Positions 1 to 8,500 of a stretch of DNA of 64,000 bases are shown in pieces. Origin of the DNA: Pseudomonas cichorii (lineage in GTDB: Bacteria > Pseudomonadota > Gammaproteobacteria > Pseudomonadales > Pseudomonadaceae); the NCBI RefSeq assembly GCF_018343775.1, contig NZ_CP074349.1, positions 744,001 through 808,000 of the forward strand. The letters are read 5' to 3'. Position 1 is the first letter of the stretch, and each line of letters starts with the position of its first letter. The translations under genes were made by a program, and so were the position numbers. The notes under the pieces are model-generated. The model saw only the letters and a list, made by a program, of their open reading frames with translations, did not search any database and was not told the DNA's origin.

Positions 1-1955
1 TGCGTGATGGCAAGGAAGCTCAGGCCGTGCGTAATGAGTTGGCGACCCGTAACGTGCGCAGCGTCTACCTCTCCGACAAGGATTCGGTGTTCGCGGCGCA
101 GGAGGCCCATGATCTGCTGGCCTGGCTCAAGGCCTGTGCCGAACCGGATGCCGAACGCATCCTGCGCGCCGCGCTGGCCTGCATCACGCTGAACCTGCCG
201 CTGGCCGAACTGGAACGCTTGAATCAGGACGAACTGGCCTGGGAGCAGCGCGTCATGCAGTTCCGCGGCTATCGTAGCCTGTGGCGTCATCAGGGTGTGC
301 TGCCGATGCTGCGCCGTCTGCTGCATGACTTTGCCTTGCCCCAGACACTGATCGCTCGTAACGATGGCGAGCGAGTACTGACCAACCTGCTGCACTTGTC
401 CGAATTGCTGCAACAGGCCGCCGCCGAACTGGATGGCGAACAAGCCTTGATCCGGCATCTGGGCGAGCAACTGGCGTTGTCCGGTCAGGCTGCCGAAGAG
501 CAGATTTTGCGCCTGGAAAGCGATGAGCAACTGGTCAAGGTCGTGACCATTCACAAGTCCAAGGGCCTGCAATATCCGCTGGTGTTTCTGCCGTTCATTT
601 GCTCCACCAAACCGGTGGATGGCAGCCGCTTGCCCTTGCAGTTTCACGATGGCGAAGGCAATGCGCAGATCAGCCTGCAACCCACGCAAGAGCTCATCGA
701 ACTGGCCGACAATGAACGTCTGGCCGAAGACCTGCGCTTGCTCTATGTGGCCCTGACCCGCTCCGAGCACGCTTGCTGGCTAGGTGTCGCAGACCTCAAA
801 CGCGGCAACCTCAACAGCTCCATGCTGCACCGCTCTGCGTTGGGTTACTTGCTGGGTGGCGGCGTGGCGCTTGGCGAGTCGGCCAACCTGCAACTCTGGC
901 TGCGGGACCTGAGCCAGGGCAGTGAAAGTATTGCCTTGCAGCCAGTCCCCGAACCCACCGCCGACACCTTCAGCCCGCCCCGCAATGAAGCCCGACTCGT
1001 CAAGGCATTGATGCCCAAGCGCCGAGCCGCTGAAAACTGGTGGATCGCCTCCTACAGTGCGCTGCGTATCGGCGACACCGTGACCACGAGCGGCGATGTG
1101 TCTCCCGACAGTCCGCAAGCGCAGAAGCTGTTCGACGACGAACGCCTGGACCCGCAGGCACCTCGCGAGGTGCTGGCAGCGGGTGACGACATCCACCGTT
1201 TTCCCCGTGGTCCCAACCCCGGTACCTTTTTGCATGGTCTGCTGGAGTGGGCAGGCAACGAAGGTTTTGCCGCCGCCGCTCATGACCCTGAACTGCTGAG
1301 CGACGCCATTGCTCGTCGCTGCAACCGACGAGGCTGGGAAGGCTGGATCAACACCCTGACCGGCTGGCTGACACACCTGCTCAACATGCCTTTGCACTTG
1401 GGCAATGACGTGACGCCGGTCGCCCTGGGGCAACTGGATCAACCCAATCAGTACCGGGTTGAAATGGAGTTCTGGTTCGCCAGCAGCCAGGTCAACGTGA
1501 CACAGATGGATGAACTCGTGCGTCATTACACCCACGGCAATGCGCCGCGACTGGTGACCCAGACCACTTCGCTCAATGGCATGTTCAAAGGCTTCATCGA
1601 CCTGACGTTCGAGCATGAAGGGCGCTATTACGTGGCAGACTACAAATCCAACTGGCTGGGCGGCGACGAGACGTTCTACACCGAGCAGTCCATGGAAGCG
1701 GCCATTCTCGAAAACCGTTACGACCTGCAATACGTCCTCTACCTGCTGGCGCTGCATCGCCAGCTCAAGGCGCGGCTGGCCGATTACGATTACGACCAGC
1801 ACATGGGCGGCGCGGTGTACCTGTTCCTGCGTGGCAGTCGTTCGGCCACCCAGGGCGTGTACTTCACCCGACCACCCCGTGAGTTGATCGAGAGCCTGGA
1901 CCTGTTGTTCCAGGGGCAACCCCTGTCCACCGCCCAGCCTGGAGCGTTCGCATGA
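1..1955 (+). CDS. recB: RecB, exonuclease V beta subunit (3' part, gene starts upstream of window)
   Basis: This is the C-terminal half (about 650 residues) of the RecB helicase-nuclease, which with RecC and RecD processes double-strand breaks. The reading frame is open to the window edge, so the in-frame GTG at 27 is internal and not the start. Helicase motif V is visible as VTIHKSKGLQYP (about nt 544-579) and motif VI as LRLLYVALTRS (about nt 733-765). The nuclease domain shows GTFLHGLLE (near nt 1220) and FIDLTF...YYVADYKSNWLG (about nt 1594-1662), which contains the metal-binding Asp and the D-x-K active site of RecB nucleases. It overlaps recD by ATGA, indicating translational coupling. 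Confidence 0.97.
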   Translation, partial: RDGKEAQAVRNELATRNVRSVYLSDKDSVFAAQEAHDLLAWLKACAEPDAERILRAALACITLNLPLAELERLNQDELAWEQRVMQFRGYRSLWRHQGVLPMLRRLLHDFALPQTLIARNDGERVLTNLLHLSELLQQAAAELDGEQALIRHLGEQLALSGQAAEEQILRLESDEQLVKVVTIHKSKGLQYPLVFLPFICSTKPVDGSRLPLQFHDGEGNAQISLQPTQELIELADNERLAEDLRLLYVALTRSEHACWLGVADLKRGNLNSSMLHRSALGYLLGGGVALGESANLQLWLRDLSQGSESIALQPVPEPTADTFSPPRNEARLVKALMPKRRAAENWWIASYSALRIGDTVTTSGDVSPDSPQAQKLFDDERLDPQAPREVLAAGDDIHRFPRGPNPGTFLHGLLEWAGNEGFAAAAHDPELLSDAIARRCNRRGWEGWINTLTGWLTHLLNMPLHLGNDVTPVALGQLDQPNQYRVEMEFWFASSQVNVTQMDELVRHYTHGNAPRLVTQTTSLNGMFKGFIDLTFEHEGRYYVADYKSNWLGGDETFYTEQSMEAAILENRYDLQYVLYLLALHRQLKARLADYDYDQHMGGAVYLFLRGSRSATQGVYFTRPPRELIESLDLLFQGQPLSTAQPGAFA

Positions 1956-4036
1956 GCCGCACGTTTGCCGAACTCTTGCCCGCGCAACTGGATGCCGAGA
2001 GCCTGACCCATCTGAACCCGCTGAGCCGGGTCGACGATTTGCTGCTGTTGCTCGACCGCTGGGTGGAGCGTGGCTGGTTGCGGGCGCTGGACCGGGCCTT
2101 CGTGGCCTTTCTTGGCGAACTCGACCCGCACGCCGATTCCCGGGTATTGCTGGCGGCAGCCTTGAGCAGCCATCAACTGGGTCATGGGCACGTATGCCTG
2201 GATCTGTATGAAACCCTCAAGGAGCCGGATTTCGCCCTGTCATTACCGCCAGAAGGCGACATGCAGAGCGTACCGGTGATGTTGCCCTCACAACTGCTCA
2301 AAGGGCTGGATGGCGTGACATGGTGTCAGGCTCTGGCTGACAGTCCTTTGGTCGCATTGGCCGAAGACATGAGCCCGGCTGCTCTGCAAAAGCCGCTGGT
2401 GTTGTCTGACCGACGTCTGTACCTGCGCCGTTACTGGACGTATGAGCGCCGCATCGCAGCGGCCTTGCGTCAACGGCTGGCCCAGCCGGAAAGCGCGCCA
2501 CAGGATCTGGCCCAGCGTCTTGACGCTCTGTTTGGCGCGGCCAGTACTGCGCCTGACGCTGTGATCGACTGGCAGAAACTGGCCTGCGCCCTGGCCACTC
2601 GCCGTGGCTTCAGCATCATCACCGGCGGGCCGGGCACCGGCAAGACCACGACCGTGGTGCGCCTGTTGGCCTTGCTGCAAGCGCCCGCCGTGCAGAGCGG
2701 TCAGCCGCTGCGCATTCGTCTGGCGGCACCCACCGGCAAGGCGGCGGCGCGGTTGACCGAGTCCATCAGTCAGCAAGTGCAAAGCCTGGACGTCAGTGAC
2801 GGCGTGCGGCAGAAGATCCCCAGTGAAGTCACCACCGTGCATCGTCTGCTGGGCAGTCGTCCGGGAACGCGGCACTTCCGTCACCACGCCAGTAATCCAT
2901 TGCCGCTGGATGTGTTGGTGGTCGATGAAGCCTCGATGATCGACCTGGAAATGATGGCCAACCTGCTGGATGCATTGCCGCCCGATGCACGTATGGTGCT
3001 GTTGGGCGACAAGGATCAACTGGCGTCTGTGGAAGCGGGCGCCGTGCTGGGAGATTTGTGTCGCGATGCGGAGCAGGGGTTCTACAGCCCGCAGACTCAG
3101 GCCTGGCTGGAAGCGATCAGCGGCGAGGATTTGAGCAGAAGCGCGCTGCAACAAGGCGATGCCCAACAGCATCCTCTCGCGCAGCAAGTGGTGATGTTGC
3201 GTCACTCGCGGCGTTTCGGGCAGGGCAGTGGTATCGGCCAGTTGTCGCGGCTGGTCAACCAGCAACTGGACCATGAAGCCCGTGGGTTGCTGGCGGCTCG
3301 CAGCCACAAAGACCTGTTCAGTCTGGCCCTCAAGGGCGAGCAGGATCAGCGTCTTGAGCGTCTGTTACTCGACGGCCATGACGGCGGGCCTCAGGGGTAT
3401 CGCCATTACCTGGGCGTGCTGGACGGGCAGCGGCCAGCTGAGGGAGCAGCGCTGGACGATGAATGCTGGACGTGCTGGGCACGTGAGGTATTGCAGGCCT
3501 TCGATGCGTTCCAGTTGCTGTGTGCGGTGCGCAAGGGGCCTTGGGGCGTCGAGGGCTTGAACCAGCGCATCACTCAGGCCCTGTCCGGCGCAGGCCTGAT
3601 CGAAAAGGATCAACTGTGGTACGAAGGCCGCCCGGTTCTGATGACCCACAACGATTACGGCCTTGGCCTCATGAACGGCGACATCGGCATCGCCTTGAAC
3701 CTGCCGGAGCGCGATGGCTCAGGGAAGCAGGTCTTGCGCGTGGCCTTCCCGCGCAATGACGGCAGCGACGGTGTGCGCTTCGTGCTGCCCAGCCGGCTCA
3801 ATGATGTGGAAACCGTGTACGCCATGACCGTGCACAAATCCCAGGGCTCTGAGTTCGCCCACACCGCCCTGATCCTGCCCGAAGCCCTTAACCCGGTGCT
3901 GACCAAGGAACTGATCTATACCGGTATCACCCGGGCCAAACACTGGTTCAGCCTGATCGAGCCACGCCAGGGCGTGTTCGAGGAGGCGCTGCGCCGCAAG
4001 GTCAAGCGCCTGAGCGGGTTGATGCTGGGGCTTTAG
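1952..4036 (+). CDS. recD: RecD, exonuclease V alpha subunit (5'-3' helicase)
   Basis: RecD is the fast 5'-3' SF1 helicase motor of RecBCD. The 694-residue protein has Walker A GGPGTGKT at about residues 224-231, motif II VVDEASMID near 323, MTVHKSQGSEF near 625 and the terminal TGITRAKHWF motif near 656. This is the normal order and length for the family. The start ATG overlaps the recB stop (ATGA), as in other gamma-proteobacterial recBD operons. All key motifs are present, so it should be functional. Confidence 0.97.
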   Translation: MSRTFAELLPAQLDAESLTHLNPLSRVDDLLLLLDRWVERGWLRALDRAFVAFLGELDPHADSRVLLAAALSSHQLGHGHVCLDLYETLKEPDFALSLPPEGDMQSVPVMLPSQLLKGLDGVTWCQALADSPLVALAEDMSPAALQKPLVLSDRRLYLRRYWTYERRIAAALRQRLAQPESAPQDLAQRLDALFGAASTAPDAVIDWQKLACALATRRGFSIITGGPGTGKTTTVVRLLALLQAPAVQSGQPLRIRLAAPTGKAAARLTESISQQVQSLDVSDGVRQKIPSEVTTVHRLLGSRPGTRHFRHHASNPLPLDVLVVDEASMIDLEMMANLLDALPPDARMVLLGDKDQLASVEAGAVLGDLCRDAEQGFYSPQTQAWLEAISGEDLSRSALQQGDAQQHPLAQQVVMLRHSRRFGQGSGIGQLSRLVNQQLDHEARGLLAARSHKDLFSLALKGEQDQRLERLLLDGHDGGPQGYRHYLGVLDGQRPAEGAALDDECWTCWAREVLQAFDAFQLLCAVRKGPWGVEGLNQRITQALSGAGLIEKDQLWYEGRPVLMTHNDYGLGLMNGDIGIALNLPERDGSGKQVLRVAFPRNDGSDGVRFVLPSRLNDVETVYAMTVHKSQGSEFAHTALILPEALNPVLTKELIYTGITRAKHWFSLIEPRQGVFEEALRRKVKRLSGLMLGL

Positions 4037-4063
4037 CGAAACCGTCAGAGGACGCCTGCCGAC

Positions 4064-4612
4064 TCAGTGATTGTCGGCACCGCGTCTGAAGAACAGCGTC
4101 ACTTGTCCCAGCTCGACCCCGAACTTCGACATGAACGAGCGATTGATCAGCGTGTCCTCGTCCATCAGGTACATCCAGTCGTCGAACTGCACCGGGTAGA
4201 ATTTGCCATCGACCTCCAGGTTGAGGGTGTAGCGCCAGCGCAGTGCATTGCCTGCCACTTCGCCAATGGCCTCGCCGATGACATCGCCTGCGGTTCCTTT
4301 CCAGCGCCCCGGCCCGTCCGGTGTCAGGGTCCAGACCCGGCGTTGCAGCGTACCGTCGCTGTAGACAAAGTGTTCGTCGAGGATCAACTGCTCGCCTTGT
4401 TTACGGCCTTCGATGGTGACCGTAAAGCGTTTGACCACTTCACCCGAACGCTTCTGAAACATGCCCCAGGCCTTTACCGGTTGCGAGAAAAAAGCAGGCA
4501 GATCCAGCTCGGGTTTCTCGTTACGGTACTGGCCGACTTCGATGCTGGAGCAACTGCTGAGCAACAGACAGCAAGCCAGTAGCCAGGACTTCCACATTGC
4601 GACGTGATTCAT
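4064..4612 (-). CDS. DUF3833-family lipoprotein
   Basis: This 182-residue protein has an N-terminal hydrophobic stretch ending in a lipobox (LLLSSC, Cys at about residue 21), so it is probably a lipid-anchored envelope protein. The remainder (KRFTVTIEGRKQGEQL, DEHFVYSDGTLQRRVW, VDGKFYPVQFDDWMYLMD) resembles the DUF3833 family, whose function is unknown. It converges on recD with a 27-bp gap and stands alone. An internal ATG at residue 6 (MWKSWLL) is an alternative start that still keeps the signal sequence. Confidence 0.8.
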   Translation of the reverse strand: MNHVAMWKSWLLACCLLLSSCSSIEVGQYRNEKPELDLPAFFSQPVKAWGMFQKRSGEVVKRFTVTIEGRKQGEQLILDEHFVYSDGTLQRRVWTLTPDGPGRWKGTAGDVIGEAIGEVAGNALRWRYTLNLEVDGKFYPVQFDDWMYLMDEDTLINRSFMSKFGVELGQVTLFFRRGADNH

Positions 4613-4817
4613 TGCTTTTTCCTCGGAAGGCGCTGGTGCAGTTGAATTCTTGGTGGACAGCGATATCGACCTTCGCTTGTGTGGATAAATCCGTTTTCAC
4701 CCGTATTTGAGTGACGAAGCCGGTTCCTCGGCTACCCGTGGCAGGGCTCTTCTATACTCGAGACTCTACGTATTGCGAGCTGACCTCTCACACGCCAATC
4801 TGCCACGGAGAACAACA

Positions 4818-5705
4818 ATGAAAATCGCATTTATCGGCCTGGGCAATATGGGAGCGCCCATGGCGCGCAACCTGATCAAGGCTGGTCATCATTTGCACGT
4901 GTGTGACCTCAACAAGACCGTGCTGGCCGAACTTGCCGCCTTGGGTGCAAGCATCCGCGAAACCCCGAAGCATGCCGCTCAGGGCCGTGAACTGGTCATT
5001 ACCATGCTGCCCGCTGCCGTCCATGTGCGCAGCGTTTATCTGGAGGAGGACGGCGTGCTGGAAGGCATTGCTGCCGGTGTGCCTGCCGTGGATTGCAGCA
5101 CCATCGATCCACAGACCATTCGAGAGATATCGGCCATTGCCGCGAAAAAAGGTGTGGTCGTCAGTGATGCGCCGGTCTCTGGAGGAACCGCTGGCGCTCA
5201 GGCCGGGACGCTGACTTTCATGGCGGGAGGAACGCCTGAACACTTTGCCGTGCTCAAGCCGGTGCTGGAGCAGATGGGCCGTAATATCGTGCATTGCGGG
5301 GATGTCGGGACCGGGCAGATTGCCAAGATCTGCAACAACATGCTGCTGGCCATTTCCATGATCGGCATTTCCGAATCCATGGCCCTGGGCAATTCCCTGG
5401 GGATCGATCCTCAGGTGCTGGCGGGGATCATCAACACGTCGACCGGACGCTGCTGGAGTTCGGAGTTCTACAATCCCTGGCCGGGCATCGTGGAAACCGC
5501 GCCTGCTTCGCGAGGCTACACCGGCGGTTTTGGCGCAGAGCTGATGCTCAAGGATCTGGGCCTGGCAACCGAAGCCGCCAAGTCAGCGCATCAGCCTGTG
5601 ATCCTTGGTGCCCTGGCCCAGCAGCTTTATCAGGCGATGAGTCTGCGGGGTGATGGCAACAAGGATTTTTCAGCGATCGTCGAAGGGTATCGACGCAAGG
5701 AGTGA
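4818..5705 (+). CDS. mmsB: 3-hydroxyisobutyrate dehydrogenase family (MmsB-like)
   Basis: This 295-residue NAD-dependent oxidoreductase probably oxidises 3-hydroxyisobutyrate to methylmalonate semialdehyde in valine breakdown. The Rossmann motif GLGNMG lies at residues 7-12. The family substrate motif APVSGGTAGAQAGTL and the catalytic-lysine segment GQIAKICNNML follow. GRCWSSEFYNPWPGI is typical of true 3-HIBADH rather than tartronate semialdehyde reductase. The frame is open upstream to 4707, but the ATG at 4818 is preceded by ACGGAG and begins directly with MKIAFIGLG. No mmsA lies beside it, so the physiological substrate is inferred from sequence alone. Confidence 0.85.
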   Translation: MKIAFIGLGNMGAPMARNLIKAGHHLHVCDLNKTVLAELAALGASIRETPKHAAQGRELVITMLPAAVHVRSVYLEEDGVLEGIAAGVPAVDCSTIDPQTIREISAIAAKKGVVVSDAPVSGGTAGAQAGTLTFMAGGTPEHFAVLKPVLEQMGRNIVHCGDVGTGQIAKICNNMLLAISMIGISESMALGNSLGIDPQVLAGIINTSTGRCWSSEFYNPWPGIVETAPASRGYTGGFGAELMLKDLGLATEAAKSAHQPVILGALAQQLYQAMSLRGDGNKDFSAIVEGYRRKE

Positions 5706-5709
5706 AGGC

Positions 5710-6006
5710 TCAGGCCACTATCGAATCCAGTGAGCGGTCGACCATTGCCTTGGCCATTTGCGCCAGGTGCAGGATCGAGATCGTCAGGTCATGGTTATGA
5801 CCGTCACTGGCTTCATTGGCGGTGGCAATGATGCAACGCAGCAAGTCGGACGCGAGATTGAGTCCATCCTGCTGGCTGAGGGCTTCGTTGACGATGAACG
5901 GTTTGATGTCGGGCATGGGCAACTCGAAGATAAATGAAGCAGAGAAATGCATCCGCGCATCGGTGAGACTGGGTTGAAATACAGACTCGCCTTCGCTCGA
6001 AGACAT
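5710..6006 (-). CDS. Small hypothetical protein
   Basis: This 98-residue soluble protein has no signal peptide or membrane segment. Its C-terminal half looks alpha-helical (NLASDLLRCIIATANEAS, SILHLAQMAKAMVDRSLDS). In size and C-terminal pattern it resembles the small DUF3077/DUF6124-type proteins common in Pseudomonas, but I cannot assign it firmly. It converges on the dehydrogenase with only a 4-bp gap, and its Shine-Dalgarno is weak. Confidence 0.5.
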   Translation of the reverse strand: MSSSEGESVFQPSLTDARMHFSASFIFELPMPDIKPFIVNEALSQQDGLNLASDLLRCIIATANEASDGHNHDLTISILHLAQMAKAMVDRSLDSIVA

Positions 6007-6180
6007 TGCCCGCAGAGCCTAGAGAGGCCGATTCCGGCACGCAATAGGGCGTAGCTGTCTCGGAAACTTCACTCAATAGAGCAAGATTCATCCCGCATTC
6101 GTGGCAGCGAATCTCTGGCAATCAGAGTGTGTTTCTGCCGTCTTGTCACATCTTGTCCAACCTTTGTGAATGTAGATGCA

Positions 6181-6210
6181 TACGATTCTCTTTTACTTTA
6201 AAGAATCGTA
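6181..6210. promoter_or_regulatory. Inverted repeat just upstream of the TonB receptor
   Basis: TACGATTCT (6181-6189) and AGAATCGTA (6202-6210) are perfect 9-bp arms around an AT-rich 12-bp spacer. The element ends about 10 bp before the receptor ATG at 6221 and touches its ribosome-binding region (AAGGA). It could be an operator, for example Fur- or other metal-regulator-like given the gene, or an RNA hairpin controlling translation. The function is inferred. Confidence 0.5.
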
Positions 6211-6220
6211 AGGACGTTCC

Positions 6221-8197
6221 ATGCATTCTCCCCTCCGTTTGCGGCCTTCGGCTGTGATGATCAAACTGGCGCTGGCTTGTCTGGCCTCGGGTCAGGCCTA
6301 TGCGCAAGAGCAGACCGAACCTCAGGAATCGGCCAACGTACTGTCGATTTCAGACGTGGTGGTCACTGCTGCCGGTTATGAGCAGAACCTGGAGGATGCA
6401 CCGGCGTCGATGACTGTCATTACCGGTGACGAACTGCGCAAGAAGTCCTTCCGCGACCTGACCGATGCGGTGCGTGACGTGGAGGGCGTCACCGTCAACG
6501 GCGGGGCCAACGAAACCGATATTTCCATTCGCGGCATGCCTGCCGATTACACGCTGATCCTGGTGGACGGCAAGCGCCAGAGTGCGCGTGAGTCCCGGGT
6601 CAACGGCAATAGCGGCTACGAGCAGAGTTTCATTCCGCCGGCCGAAGCCATCGAGCGAATCGAAGTGGTGCGTGGCCCGATGTCTTCGCTGTACGGCTCC
6701 GATGCCATCGGCGGCGTCATCAACATCATCACCCGCAAGGTAACGCCGGAGTGGGGCGGCTCGATCACCTACGATTACTCGGCTCGCCAGCACAGCGACC
6801 AGGGCAATGCCCGTCAGACCCAGTTCTACCTCAGTGGCCCGATCAAGGAAGACTTGCTTGGCTTGCAGGTGTGGGGACGTTATCTGGATCGTCAGGCGGA
6901 CGACGATATCGAACAGACCAATGGCTTCAGCAAGGCGGATCACCGTGACCTCACTGCGCGGCTGGCGATTACCCCGAACGCCGATCACGAGATCCTGCTG
7001 GAAGCCGGTGCGACACGCCTGAAGAACGGCGATGGCCTGAGTGCCAACTGGGCGACTCGCGAGCAGGAAAACAACCGCGATCACTGGTCGGTTTCCCACC
7101 AGGGCCGTTGGGGCTGGGCGACCTCCGATGTGTCGCTGGCGTACGAAAAATCCAGCCGCGAAGGTCTGGCCGATTCGACCCAGACCGATGTGCTGGGCCG
7201 CAAGCCGGAAGTTGAAAACACCGTATTCGACGCCAAGCTGGTGATGCCCACCGAACACAACATCACCACGGTCGGCATGCAGTGGAACGACACCACGGTC
7301 ACCGACTGGAACCAGGGCCTGGGCGATCGCCGGAACTACGAGTTCTCCGTTGTGCAGAGGGCGCTGTTCGCCGAAAACGAATGGTCGATGACTGATACCT
7401 TCTCTCTGACCACCGGCCTGCGCATGGACGATCACGAACAGTACGGCGTGCATTTCAGCCCGCGGGTCTATGGTGTCTGGCGTGCGACGGATGACTGGAC
7501 CTTCAAGGGCGGCGTTGCACGTGGCTTCAAGGCGCCTGAAGTGCGAGCCGTGGTTCCCGGCTACTCCTACCTGCGACGCAACAGATTCGTGATGTTCGGC
7601 AACCCCGACCTCAAGCCGGAAACCAGCACCAACTATGAGCTGTCGGCGCTGTGGTCCAACCGCAATAACCTGTCGGCCGGCGCGACCGTGTTCTACAACG
7701 ACTTCCAGGACAAACTGTCGACCGTGACTACCACAGAGGTGTGGAACGGTTTCATTGTCATGGATCGGGTCAATGTCGACAAAGCCGTGATTCAGGGCGT
7801 CGAGCTGAATGGTCGTTGGGATGTGACATCAGCCGTCGCGCTCAAGGCCAACTTCACCTACACCGACTCCGAGCAGAAGAGCGGCGCCAACGCCGGTGCG
7901 CCACTGGCCCTTACCCCGGAGCGCAAAGTCAACCTGCGCGCCGAATGGCAATTGAACGACCGCACCCAACTGTGGGCGGCGACCAATTACTACGGCAAGG
8001 AATACGGCAATACCCTCACCGACGAAGCCTCACCGGGCTACACCACGGCTGACTTTGGCGGGTCTTATGAGCTGAGCAAAAACATCTCGCTCAATGGCGC
8101 GCTGTATAACGTGACCAACCGGCGTCTGGATGATGAAACCTATGGCACCGTGAACTATGGCCGTACGCTGTGGGCGAGTACGACAGTGCGGTTCTGA
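6221..8197 (+). CDS. TonB-dependent receptor, CirA-like catecholate siderophore type
   Basis: This 658-residue outer-membrane gated porin should import an iron complex using TonB energy. It has a signal peptide (cleavage likely after AYA, about residue 28). Next come a TonB-box-like SDVVVTAAGYEQNLED and a plug domain with SIRGMPADYTLILVDGKR and IERIEVVRGPMSSLYGSDAIGGV. A beta-barrel follows, ending in an aromatic-rich strand that finishes VRF. The plug wording is close to E. coli CirA (colicin I/catecholate receptor). Downstream, convergent, lies a two-component system that might regulate it. The ligand is not deducible, and the inverted repeat before the start suggests metal-dependent control. 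Confidence 0.88.
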   Translation: MHSPLRLRPSAVMIKLALACLASGQAYAQEQTEPQESANVLSISDVVVTAAGYEQNLEDAPASMTVITGDELRKKSFRDLTDAVRDVEGVTVNGGANETDISIRGMPADYTLILVDGKRQSARESRVNGNSGYEQSFIPPAEAIERIEVVRGPMSSLYGSDAIGGVINIITRKVTPEWGGSITYDYSARQHSDQGNARQTQFYLSGPIKEDLLGLQVWGRYLDRQADDDIEQTNGFSKADHRDLTARLAITPNADHEILLEAGATRLKNGDGLSANWATREQENNRDHWSVSHQGRWGWATSDVSLAYEKSSREGLADSTQTDVLGRKPEVENTVFDAKLVMPTEHNITTVGMQWNDTTVTDWNQGLGDRRNYEFSVVQRALFAENEWSMTDTFSLTTGLRMDDHEQYGVHFSPRVYGVWRATDDWTFKGGVARGFKAPEVRAVVPGYSYLRRNRFVMFGNPDLKPETSTNYELSALWSNRNNLSAGATVFYNDFQDKLSTVTTTEVWNGFIVMDRVNVDKAVIQGVELNGRWDVTSAVALKANFTYTDSEQKSGANAGAPLALTPERKVNLRAEWQLNDRTQLWAATNYYGKEYGNTLTDEASPGYTTADFGGSYELSKNISLNGALYNVTNRRLDDETYGTVNYGRTLWASTTVRF

Positions 8198-8264
8198 GCG
8201 AATGTGAATCACTTTGTGGGAGATCGCCCGCCGCCCCGGCGCCGCGCTGTCGCGCAGCAAACAC

Positions 8265-8367
8265 GTAGGAGCGCGCTTGCCCTGGGCGGCACTCCGACGA
8301 TCGAGTGCGAAGCGCTCGCAAAATCTACGACTGCTACGCAGCCGGTCGCGGGCAAGCGCGCTCCTAC
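8265..8367. repeat. REPIN-like REP pair (GTAGGAGCGCGCTTGCCC type)
   Basis: Perfect 18-bp inverted arms at 8265-8282 and 8350-8367 (GTAGGAGCGCGCTTGCCC and its complement) enclose about 67 bp. This is the common Pseudomonas REP family, arranged tail-to-tail as a REPIN. It sits between the convergent receptor and sensor-kinase genes. Confidence 0.85.
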
Positions 8368-8396
8368 AATGCCGCATGTTCCATCTTGTTTGATGA

Positions 8397-8473
8397 GAGG
8401 CAGCTTGCTGGCGAAAAAGGCCTGAAAACCTGCAAATATTCTGCGTCTGTAAAAGTCGCCAGCAAGCTGCCTC
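8397..8473. repeat. Second REP-like inverted repeat (GAGGCAGCTTGCTGGCGA type)
   Basis: Perfect 18-bp arms at 8397-8414 and 8456-8473 flank a 41-bp centre. The sequence family differs from the adjacent element at 8265, so two REP classes lie in tandem in one 300-bp gap. The hairpin may also terminate transcription from either side, though no T-run follows. Confidence 0.8.
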
Positions 8474-8500
8474 CCACAAGTGTTGTTGTGCCTTAACTAG

